Of a stretch of DNA of 64,000 nt, positions 39,950-50,030 are shown piece after piece. Under the pieces are notes generated by a model, which did no database searches, had not been told where the DNA came from, and saw only the letters and a list, made by a program, of their open reading frames with translations. Position 1 is the first letter of the stretch, and every line of letters begins with the position of its first letter. The position numbers and the translations under genes were made by a program. This DNA comes from Eutreptiella sp. 'Long Island Sound 2002'. Taxonomy: Eukaryota; Euglenozoa; Euglenophyceae; Eutreptiales; Eutreptiaceae. Location: contig OZ038384.1 of assembly GCA_964036045.1 (NCBI GenBank), forward strand, positions 23,985,000-24,048,999, given 5' to 3'.

Positions 39950-41935
39950 GACACACAAAAACCCAACACGCCGCAGCACACCACACAAAACACACCGCAC
40001 AAGCGCAACGGCGAAAAGGAGGCAAGTGACCAAGGACAATGCACACGCAAGACAACACACCGAGCGGGCGCACCGGCAAACAGGAGCCAAGTAGCCAAGG
40101 ACGCCGAACGCACAACGCACCACACCGAGCGGGCACACCGGTGAGCGGGAGCCAAGGGGCCAAGGACACCGAACGCACAACACAACACACCGTCGCGCAC
40201 ACCGGTGAACGGGGGCCAAGAGGCCACGGAAGCCGCACAAACCACAAAACACACCGAGCGGGCACACCGCTGAACAGGAGCCAAGGAGCGAAGGACACCG
40301 CATACACAGCGCACCGAGCGGCGACACCGGTGAACGGGAGCCAAGCGGCCAAGGGCACCGCACACGCAACCCGACACACCGAGCGGGCACACCGGTGAAC
40401 AGTAGCCAAGTGGCCAAGAACACGGCGCACACAGCAGACCGCGCGGGCACACCGGTGAACAGGAGCCAACTCGCCAAGGACACCGCATACGCAACACAAC
40501 ACACCAAGCGGACATACCGGTGAACACCGTTTAATTTGGCAAGGACACGGCATGAGCGGCATAACACCCCCAGCAGGCACACCAGCAAACAGGAGCCAAG
40601 TGGCTAAGGACACCGCACACACAGCACAGCAAGCGTGCACACCAGTGAACAGTAGCCAATTGGCCAAGGATACGGCACACGCAACACAACACACCCAGCG
40701 GACACAACGGTGAACAGGAGACAAGTGGCCAAGGACACCGCTTGAGCGGCACAACACACTGAGCGGGCACACCGGCGAACAGGAGCCAAGTGGCCAGTGA
40801 CATCGCACACACAGCACACGGAGCGTGCACACCGGTGAACAGGAGCCAAGTGGTGAGGAACACCGCACACGCAACACAACGCACCAAGCAGGCGCATTGG
40901 TGAACAGGAGCCAGGTTGACAAGGACACTGCACGCACAGCACACTGAGCGGACACACCGTTGAACAGGAACCAAGTGGCCAAGGACACCACACACGCGAC
41001 AACGCACAACAAGTGGGCGCACTGGTGAAGAGGGGCGGACCGGCAGAGAACACCGCACACGCGACACAACACAACGAGCGGGCACACCGATGAACAGGAG
41101 CAAAGTGGCCAAGGACACCGCACATGCGACACCACGCACCGAGGGAGCACACCGATGAGCAGGAGCCAAGTGGGCAAGGACACCGCACACGCAACACAAC
41201 ACACCCAGAAGGCACACAGGTGAACAGGAGCCAATTTGGCAAGGACACCGCACGAGCGGCACGACACACCGAGCGGGCACACCGGCGAACAGGAGCCAAG
41301 TGGCCAAGGGAACCGCACACACAGCACACCAACCTTGCACACCGGTGAACAGGAGCCGAGTGGCCAGGGGAACCATACAAGCAACACAACATGTTCAGCG
41401 GGCACACCGGTGAACAGGAGCCAAGTGGCCAAGGACCCCACACACGCAACACAACACACGGAGCAGGAAAACCGGTGAACAGGAGCCAAGTAGCCAGGAA
41501 CACCGCACGCGCAACACAACACACCAGGCGGGCGCATTGGTGAACAGTGGCCAAGTGGCCAAGGACACCGCACACGCAACAAAACACACCGAGCGGGCAC
41601 ACCGGTGAACGGGAGCCAAGTGGCCAAGGATGCCGCACACGCGACAGAAAACAGCCAGCGGGCACACCGGTGAACAGGGGCCAACTTTGGCAAGGAGACC
41701 GCACGAGCGGCACAACACACCGAGCGGGCACACGCGCGAACAGGAGCCAGGTGGCCAAGGACACCGCACACACAACACACCAAGCCCGCACATCGGTAAA
41801 CAGGAGCCAAATGGCCAGGGGGACCGTACACGCAACACAACACACCGAGCGGGCGCACCGGCGAACCGGAGCCAAGTGGCCAAGGACAGGGCACACGCAA
41901 CACACCAAGCGTGCACGCCGGTAGTAAGAAAAAGT
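39950..41935. repeat. 60/65-bp satellite array
   Basis: About 30 diverged copies of a unit containing ACACCGAGCGGGCACACCGGTGAAC and GGAGCCAAGTGGCCAAGGACACCGCACACG. Landmark CACCGG-type positions fall at 40071, 40136, 40200, 40265, 40325, 40390, 40450, 40515, 40580, 40640 and onward, giving mostly 65- and 60-bp spacings. Variant subtypes (for example units with GAGCGGCACAACACA) recur at longer intervals, hinting at higher-order structure. The plus strand is T-poor, so the 831- and 446-codon minus-strand frames are artefacts, not Cys-rich proteins. Confidence 0.9.
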
Positions 41936-42666
41936 TACTGCCATGTCTTTCTTGGGGGACTTGATCCAGGCTGAGCCCCCCCTAAAGGCCTTTTGTTGAT
42001 GTTGTGACTAATTTAATCATTCTTATCTTTCTTTTGAAGTTTAACCTACACATTCTCAAAGTAACTAGGGTTATAACCCTGGTCCCCCCATGAAGTTCAC
42101 CCCTACCACTCAACTGAGCGGAGGTATCTTCCTTCATGGAGGTAATAGCGAAATAAAGTAGGCAATTCATGCCTAAGGCCTTGTAGGTCAGGCCTAGTGG
42201 TCCCCCACCTCAAGACCCCTATACTCAACTGATTCTAACACTTATGGTGGTTCTACTTTTCAACTGTTTCTGAATTCAGTTGCCTGGCCTTGCTGGCCAA
42301 GCCATATCCTGCGTCTGGCCTAGCTCCTATGCCCCAGATTTCTAACCAACTCCATGGTGTTCAAAAGAGTGCACATGGAGTGCTTGGTGCTATCTTGGAG
42401 GCCTGAGTCTTGCCAGTTTTCATATAAAATCATCCATTTTGTTTATAAACCATAGAAGCACTGTATTTAGATCTACATTTGTCTATCTGCAGCCCCTCTT
42501 TGTTTTGATTGTGGAAGGACTTATCCTGATTTGATTGATCCGGTGCCTGGACTTGCTCTACTTTACCTTTGTGCAGACTTCATTTTGACTTGGGGAAAAT
42601 CAGCAAGGTTTTTCAAAAACAAATACAAGGAACAAGCACAAGTGTGAGCAAACGAGAAACCGTCTC
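41936..42666. other. Non-coding upstream flank of E3, probably including its 5' LTR
   Basis: AT-richer sequence that ends exactly at the E3 primer-binding site, so an LTR is expected here. A second copy is not visible in the window, and the LTR start cannot be placed. A tRNA-like word (GGGTTATAACCCTGGTCC) occurs near 42,069 without a supportable tRNA fold. Confidence 0.4.
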
Positions 42667-42679
42667 TGGTAGCAGAGGA
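42667..42679 (+). promoter_or_regulatory. E3 primer-binding site (initiator Met tRNA)
   Basis: TGGTAGCAGAGGA is complementary to the 3' end of a eukaryotic initiator methionine tRNA (..UCCUCUGCUACCA), the commonest primer for Ty3/Gypsy elements. It stands about 75 bp before the gag frame. The same core occurs in E4 at 52,387. Confidence 0.88.
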
Positions 42680-42739
42680 AGCCCCTAGAAGACTGAAGCA
42701 GAACACGAAGAACACCAATGAAAACTTGTATCCTGACCT

Positions 42740-45008
42740 GTGAAGAGGTCTAACACACTCAGTGCCAAAACAGTGCCGGTCACAAGCACCAGATCCAAGA
42801 CTGATGTTGTGAGAGTACCGCCTTCATCTACAAGTAGTATACCCGTTGATACTGGTCCGCTAGGAGAAGTTGCCGTAACAAGAGGGGCGGAAGAAATCAA
42901 GGAGATATATACAGAAGGAGCCCGCCCTAGTGCAAGCGCTGAGGCGCCCGGCTTAATGCGGGCGAACTTCAGGCGCCTCGAAGGCAAGGACCCTGTGGCA
43001 GCCGCCTTACCTTCTGTCCTGTCCTTGATGCCCCCGTCGGAAACTTCGCCTACCCCAGGGATCAAAGTCGCTAATGCCAAGGTCAAGGCCTCGAGAAGAG
43101 CAGCAAGGAAAGGAAAGGGGAGGGAGGCGCCTTTGGGAACGATGTTCGGAGCCACGTGGGCCGAGGTGACGTTCTAGATACCTCACGGCGAAATGGACTG
43201 GTCATCGTCGGCCGAATCATCTGAGTAGGAACCCGACTGGGTGCCCCGAGAACCTACGCCTCCGGAGAAACCGAAGGAGCATGAGTGCCCGAAGCCTGGC
43301 CCCAGTCCTAGGGCAGTGGCACCCGAACGTACAAGTGTGGATCGAGGTTTGCCCCCACGAAAAGCTGCCCCTAAGCTGGGTATCGATGAGACCATGGAGT
43401 TACTATCCCGGGTCCTTGGTGCAGGCGATGAAGATCCAGATGTGAGTGCATTGTCAGCAGCACTCAAGACGAAGTTCGGGCTCTCCGATTTGAAGAAGCC
43501 CCCACCTACCATGTCCCCAGGTGTTGAACTGCTAACCAGGGATGTGAAGAGCTGCAGAGGCATCCGCAGCTCCCCAATGGAGATCTGTCCTAGCCCTTTC
43601 CACCCTTGTGTGAGGACTGTGCCTGTCTGCAGTGTGGGTGACACCACAGAGGCTGAGATGAAAGGCTATGGTCTGTCAGCTCTGGCTCCATTGGCCACAG
43701 TGCACCCCTCACTCCTCTCAGGTGGTACAGGTGACACAGGCGTCCCAGGTAGGGGAACGAAGGCCATCGCAACGGCCAACCTTCAGATCGAACTCCCCGA
43801 GTTCGATCCCAAAAACCTGCCTGAATGGGCTGAGGAATTTTCTGAGTTTTTGCTTCTCACCGGTCAGCAACACGCTGATGTCCGGACTAAATGCACGCTC
43901 ATCAAAAAGTCGTGCAAAAAGAAATTTCTTCAGCGGCAGGTTAAGACCGCCATCGGGAAGAGCTCCAACGGGGGCGACTTCCTGGAAAGACTGGAGCAAA
44001 TGTATCCAGTCTACGAAACAGACTTGAGTGTCCGAACGGAGATTGAGGAGCTGCCCCCTCTCCCCAAATTCCACACAGCTGCGCTCATCTCCGAGTTCGC
44101 CGCGCAGTTGGAAGAGCTCATGGGGCGCATGGACCCCTCGTCCAACGGACCGACTGAGCCACATCTGTGGCTAGTGGTGAAGATTCCTACCGGGACATGG
44201 GATAACTGCAGGGGGACGTCCGAGAGGAAAGCTCGGACGCACTCTTACGATGATCTGGTCGATCTGTTGATCGAATTGGCCATGGAGAGGGAGAATGACT
44301 CAGACATGGACAAATATCTGCGCAAGCATCTGCGAAGGGAGACCCCTGCTGAGAAGTATCCTGGAGGGAGGTCGCCTCAAACCCACTCTAACCCTGGGAA
44401 GGGTCGTGCTGTGCAGTTCAAGCACTTGACTGAGACCCCCCCCCTCCAAAGATAAATGGGCCCCCAATCTTTTCTACTGTCCTCCTACGGACGAAAAGGG
44501 TGGACCCTGCCACGCGCCCGACTGTGATGGGCGCGGTGCGTGCATGCTCCAGCTGAAGCGCACGCAGAAAACTAAAGATGGTCAGGAGGTAAAGCACCAA
44601 GACCGTTTCCGCTGCACGATAACGTGCGGATGTTGCGGCAAGAGGAGGCATTATGAAGATGAATGCCACATCAAACGCCGTGAATCCGAAAAACACAAGA
44701 AAGCGGAAGAGGAACGGCGTAAGACCGCCGGTAAGGGCGGAGGAGCCGAAGGGGGGGGCCCTAACGCTGGAGGTTTTAGGGGTAAGGGTAACCCTGGAGG
44801 ACGAAGGTCCTCAGTCCCCCCTCTGGTGGAAGAGGAGCTCCCAACCCCACACCTATGGGTGAGCCGTCGGGTGAAAAGGGGCCAGCCCCCTCCACCCACA
44901 GCGCTCGTGGCGCCGACAGGAGCAGCGAGAACGCCAAGAAGCGCCGCCTAAATTGGCACTCTAAGTGCCTGCAGGCCGCTGGGGTTGAAGTGAAGTTCCC
45001 TGAAGAGT
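42740..45008 (+). pseudogene. gag: E3 gag with canonical zinc knuckle
   Basis: One frame runs from 42,740 to 44,455, broken by TAG at 43,175-43,177 and 43,226-43,228. It carries a Ser/Pro-rich N-terminus and a capsid-like region (ELPEFDPKNLPEWAEEF, then LIKKSCKKKF and YDDLVDLLIELAMEREND). A frameshift in the poly-C run at 44,437-44,446 moves the rest to another frame. There a Cys cluster (FYCPPTDEKGGPCHAPDC) is followed by a perfect CX2CX4HX4C knuckle (CGCCGKRRHYEDEC, about 44,628-44,669). A Lys/Glu helix and Gly-rich tail follow. A last frame change near 44,935 leads to a short C-terminus ending at TGA 45,008. Role: capsid assembly and RNA packaging in the ancestral element. Confidence 0.85.
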
Positions 45009-45055
45009 GATAGGGGGGCGGGTCCGAGGATGAGAATTTGGTGTTGTGGATCACC

Positions 45056-46633
45056 GTGAAAATTAGTGATCAGGTTTAGGAGGCTGTCTTACACACGGGC
45101 GCCAGGCTTTCAATCGTGGTCCGCAGACTGCTGAAACAGGCGAAGATCCGGAAAACCAAAACCGTGGCCATAAGGGTTGGGGATGGTCGGACCATTCATT
45201 CCCTGGGGGGGGTCGATGTGACCGTGTGTCTGGGCAATGAGCAGGTAACTCAGCACTGCAAAATCCTCGACACCGACGCCTTTGACGTTGTCATCGACAC
45301 AGATTTTCTCCGCCGTAACCCCCAGGTAAAACTTTTGTCTTTGCAACGTCCCTATGACCTTCACTGCGACGTTGGCAGTGGCCTTTTCTCTGTCACTCTG
45401 GAGCTGTCAGGACGAAAAGAATCCGGTCTGCGCTACATGAACCGGTCGTATCGAACTGAAAGGTATCAGTTGGTGCGGTCCGTCTTAAAAAATGGACTTG
45501 CCGCCCTGCACGTAGACCTGAATGAGGTGCTGGTGGAACTGTTCGCGAGTAAAGAGCAGCACATGATGCGGCTCTATTGCTCACGGTATCTCAACAACGC
45601 CTACCGCCTCTATTGGAAGTCGATGGGGTTGTGCTATGCTAATCTCTCATTCTCTCAACTCGCTAGGGTGCTTACCAAAATCACCCTTGAAGTAACGAGA
45701 GTGGTCCTGTGCAGCCCCGGCTGGGGTACCACAGGCGAACACGCCTATTGGAGACGACTGTTGGACCGTATGACAGTGAGAAGAACTGAACTCCCCAATG
45801 GTCCAATCTACGTCCCTGAGGAGTCTCAAGAGACCATGCCGGCCCCTGAATGGGGCAGTTTCCTGTCCATCGTAGATGGCTCTCTAAACCCCGTACCTGT
45901 GAGTCACCTCGACCAGGTGGTACCCAAGGAGTTGATGGCCGAAAACAGAGGCCTTACCCTCCTGGATCTCAAGGAAAGAGACGACTACTCTTCGGTCGCT
46001 ACTACAAGTGGTGAGTGCTCCGATGAGCAGGAGACGCCAGCAGTCTCCACGCCCTTGGCTGATGCTGACGACCGCCTCAACGATATCGCCAGTGCTATAC
46101 CCCCAGTTGACCTGGAGATGGTGACACTGACGCACGGCGCTTTCCTAGCGCCGCTGCTTATGGATGAGGTGGACCTTGGTGAGTCCACTCATGGCGGGTC
46201 CCATGACCACGCTGTTTTCTCCGTGCAGGCCACAGATGGCCCTACAGGTCAGGTACCTGGCGCTAAACCCTCACCTAACAATATGCCCGTCTCCTCGTAC
46301 GATGTACAGGATCTCCAACGGGTTCAATGGGCTAAGGCTGAGGGTATCGAGCGACGGACCCGCCTGGACCTCCTCAAGAGGACCTGGGAAACGTCCATAT
46401 GGTCCGAGGAGGATGATGAAGAGATGACTCTTCTCGATCCTGAGGTACCTCTGGTACACTCCCTTCACTATGCCCAGCAGGGTCGCCAGGACTGGGAGGA
46501 TGAACTACCCCCTGAAACCATGGGGCGTATGAGGAAACGGGAAAACGGGAAGAGCAACCTCCATGCTGAGGAGGATTTTGTTGAGAAACTGGGGAGCTTG
46601 AACCTACATCCCCGTCTCAGTAAGCTCATCAAG
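45056..46633 (+). pseudogene. pol: E3 pol N-terminus: dead protease and DIRS/MTase-like module
   Basis: The protease site reads VLHTGARLSIV: the catalytic Asp codon is replaced by His (CAC at 45,092), and a TAG stands five codons upstream (45,077). The second protease block DVVIDTDFLRRN is present. From about 45,530 a module follows with VELFASKEQ, then MGLCYANLSFSQL and VVLCSPGW. This is the same order of landmarks as D-x-F-A-S ... N-x-x-F ... vv-P-W in DIRS-type methyltransferase-like domains. An acidic linker of about 250 residues leads towards RT. With His at the active site this copy cannot process its own polyprotein. Confidence 0.82.
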
Positions 46634-46840
46634 AAGGCACCCATTCTTGCGCCTCCAAATCTTCGGGGGGTAGGGTGCAATCCCACCAGGCTCTTAGTGT
46701 TTCTTTTCTCGACTCTTTGTTGCTTTTAAGACGTCACAAATTTATCAGCGCGAGTTCAGCAGTTTGGAGTACTAAGAACACCGAGGTATCTACAAGCCTT
46801 CCATCCTGAAGGGGCTACCCGGGGCACCAAAGGTGCCAGA
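46634..46840 (+). other. Foreign ~200-bp segment inside E3 pol
   Basis: Between the linker (..RLSKLIKK) and the start of RT (FFGALPPPLSCKK) the sequence loses coding character. It contains stops in all frames and does not resemble the flanks. It is most simply an insertion. An intron is an alternative, but I see no convincing GT..AG pair that restores the frame. Confidence 0.45.
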
Positions 46841-49800
46841 AGGTTTTTTGGAGCGTTGCCCCCACCCCTGTCTTGCAAAAAAGAGGTCCAGATGGACCTC
46901 AAACTCAAACCAGAGTTTGAAGGGTCTGTGGTAATACAGCGCCCATACCCCGCCCCACAAGACCAGATCGACGAGATCGAACGCAAGATCCAGGAATGTA
47001 TAGATGCTGGCCTCGTCAAGAGATATAAACACGGAGACTACCCCCGCCATTGTAGCCCTTGTTTTCTAGTGGCTAAACCTGGCTCTACTGCCATGCGCTT
47101 GGTCGTCGACTATGGAGAGGTCAACAAAAAGACCCAGAACCACTCAGGGAGTATCCCTAACATGGAGAACACCCTGGAGAGAATTGCTAAGTGCCAATTC
47201 AAAACTATTATGGACAAGCACAGTGGCTTCTGGGAGGTACACCTAACCCGAGCAGCCCTGGAACTGCTCGCCTTTGTAACCCCTAAGGGCTGTGTCTTCC
47301 GCTGGAAGGTTATGCCCTTCGGTGTCGCGAATGCCCCTGCTCTCTTTCAGGAGCTGATGAAGAAAATCCTATATATCCTGAGACGCAGACCCCTTGTGCA
47401 GGAACTGGTTTCCCACGGGGCTGAGATGGAGGCACACATCGATGACGTGAGCCTGGGTACTAATACCCAGTAGGATCATATCCTCCTCCTACAAGAGTTT
47501 TTCACTGTCTGTCAGGAAAACCATCTCCGCATCAAACTCGAGAAATGTGAGTTCATGCGTGAAGAGATGGAATATCTAGGTTTTGATGTTGGGTATGGCT
47601 GGTGGAAACCAGCCGCATCTAAGATGCAACCCCTGCAAGACATGCACATACGTGACGACCCTAGGAAGGGTCTGCACGACGTGCGGAATTTCATTGGCGC
47701 CTGCAATTTTTACCGGCACCATATCCACAATTTTGCGTATTCATCAGCCCCCCTGACTGACCTTATAAAAAAGAACAATCCTTGGCGATGTAATGACAAG
47801 GAAGACGCCTGTTTCCAGGAGTTGAAGAAGAAAATTGCCTCTACCAACTGCCTGGGGGTACCCCGCCCTAAGGTCGAGATAATACTCGTCACAGATGCCT
47901 ATGATGTAGGGGGGGTTGGTACCCTATACCAGTGGCAGGAGCTTAACCCCGCTGAGTTGTCTCACTGCCAGTTTCAAACTTCAGGTCTTAACTGCGATAG
48001 AACTCGAAGCATTACTACCCTGCCAGTGAATGGCGTCTGGTACCTCTTGGTCACTCACACTGGAAGTGGAATCAAGCACGATCCAACTACAGTACCTACG
48101 ACCAGGAACTCCTCGCTGGGATGCTCGTGCTTTCTTCCCAGTCCCGTCTACTTGGTACAAACCCTATTGTCTGGCTTTGTGACCAAGAGCCGGTGGAAAT
48201 GTTTCAGAAGAGTCCCCCTCCTAAAAAAGCGAAACTAAAACGATGGCGGACCTACCTCAGCCAGTTCAGGCTGACTGTCCACCATATCCAGGGTATAAAG
48301 AAGGAGATGGCTAATGATATATCTCGTACCAACTTCGACGCCCTCCTAGGTGAGAGCTCGGAGGCGTTAGCCGAAGAGGCGTTTCAATGCATGCACGTCC
48401 AGCTGGACTTATCCATGCGCACTGCAGGTGTACTGGAGGGCTGGGGTCTGAGAGACTACCAGGCTGAGTACAAATGTGTACTCAACTCCCTCAGTGATGG
48501 CCTAGAGGCACGCCTGATAGACGGCAACCGTTGGTATAAAGATAACCAATATCCGTGCTATGAGGATCGTATAGTCGTGCCTGAGGCACGATTTTGTGGG
48601 TTGCCTACACTGGGCCAATCTCAGCTGTGGGCACAGTGCAACACGTCTGTTGACTTTTTCAGGGGGCGTTTCTACTCCCCATTAACCTCTGCCCAGCTAC
48701 GTGCTGGTATGCAGTCCATAGTGAACTCTTGTAGTTGTCACGCCAGCAAACAGAGTGACTCAAGTGACCGGGGACTGGTCTCCAGTCTGCCTATCCCCTA
48801 CTGTGCTAATTCTCTGCTGTATGTGGATTTCATCCAGGGTCTGCCTAAGCTTGGTGGTTATGACAGCTGTTTGGTTGTCACCTGTGGCCTAACCCGTTTC
48901 AGCCGTGCGTTCCCCTGCAACAAAAAGATCACAGGTGAACAGACTGTGAACGTTTTGGTTAAACATTGGTTCGAACACTATTTGGCACCTAAGGAGGTGC
49001 ACTCAGACGAGGATGTACGTATCCGGAACGATACCGGATGGTACAAGCAGGTTTTGGACGCCCTGAACGTCCATGTGACCACAGGTGTGCCCTACACTCA
49101 CACTTCTAACCCTCTGTGCGAGAGACAGAACCGTGTGTTGGAGCAGAACCTGAGGATTCTGATGAAACAGGAGCGTACCAAAGATTGGGTACGTCCGTTA
49201 CCCTGGGCTGTCTTAAACGTGAACTCTAAGGAGAGTTCTTCAACTGGCGATAGCCCCCACGAACTATTCCACGGGGGGCGCTTTTGTGTGGTTCTTCAAA
49301 CCTCCTTTTCCTGAGGACTACAAAAGCCCCGTACGGGATTGGCTGGAGCATAGGCAGAACCTGGCTAACGTGGCTAGAGCTAACCTGAAGCACGTTCGAG
49401 AACGTGAGTTGACTAGGCGTAACCGCACGAGACATCCTGCCACCTTCAAAGTAGGGGACCTTGTGCTGCTACACCATTCGCGATTGCCCACTTGGCCCGG
49501 CAACTGTCTGCGGGACCCCTACTTTGGGCCTTATCGTATCCTAAAAATAGATGGATCCAGGATCCATGTGAGGTGCAGTCCCCGCCTAGGTGGAAAGTTG
49601 CTGTGTGCACCTAGGCAGCTGAGACATAACCACTCCCCTGACGAACTGTAATGGGATGAGTGGTGTCTGTCTAATAGAGGGGTCGAGCGCATCGACCTGG
49701 AGGACGCTGCCAACCCTGAGGAGGCAGACGAACTGGAAGAGACGACTGCCGATGAGATGGCAGTCGATGGCTACTACGTGGTTGCAGGTGTTGCACGCCA

Positions 49801-49942
49801 GGAGTATAAACCGGGCTGGAAATTCCTTACCCTGTGGGACAGCTATGGGCTATCTGAGGCGACCTGGGAACCCATGTCCGCCTTTATACAGCCAGATGGG
49901 AGTATCCACCCCATCTTTCGCACCTACCTTGTTAGCTACTAA
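46841..49942 (+). pseudogene. pol: E3 pol: RT, RNase H, integrase, chromodomain
   Basis: RT is read from 46,841 with LVVDYGEVNKKTQ, FGVANAPALFQ and the catalytic box HIDDV (Asp codons 47,441-47,446; His replaces the usual aromatic). A TAG at 47,471 is in frame and reading continues (LGFDVGYGWWKP, GACNFYRHHI). RNase H begins ILVTDAYDVGG and is frameshifted near 48,050. Integrase (48,121-49,275) keeps YVDFIQGLP, VHSDEDVRI and CERQNRVLEQ, so the D, D and E are present. After a frameshift near 49,275 the GPY/F module reads YFGPYRILKIDGS. A TAA at 49,649 precedes the chromodomain (YYVVAGVARQEY..LWDSYGLSEATWEP), which ends at TAA 49,940-49,942. The aromatic cage positions are kept. Confidence 0.9.
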
Positions 49943-50030
49943 CCAGCGCTGAGACTCTGTCCCAGCGGAAAAAGAAAAACCAATCTCCTTGTGCCTATCT
50001 ATTAACTGCTTTCTAACCTCCAAGGGGCGG

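Larger units (their letters stand above)
42667..49942 (+). mobile_element. E3: degenerate chromovirus, 7.3 kb without LTR pair
   Basis: Order: primer site, gag with zinc knuckle, protease, DIRS/MTase-like module, RT, RNase H, integrase, chromodomain. The family differs from E2 and E4 (canonical zinc knuckle, distinct gag, unrelated sequence before the primer site). Decay includes TAG stops at 43,175, 43,226, 45,077 and 47,471, a TAA at 49,649, a poly-C frameshift near 44,440, an insertion near 46,634-46,840, and frameshifts near 48,050 and 49,275. E4 begins 88 bp after the chromodomain stop, so E4 may have inserted into the 3' end of E3. Confidence 0.88.

Noticed and set aside
39408-41944. 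831- and 446-codon minus-strand frames giving Cys-rich repeats
   Set aside because: Same artefact in the 60/65-bp satellite: neighbouring frames are equally open, and the 65-bp units shift phase.
42060-42125. tRNA-like B-box words (also near 2,010-2,080)
   Set aside because: Only T-arm-like words are visible. I could not form a cloverleaf or find a matching A box, so no tRNA or SINE is claimed.
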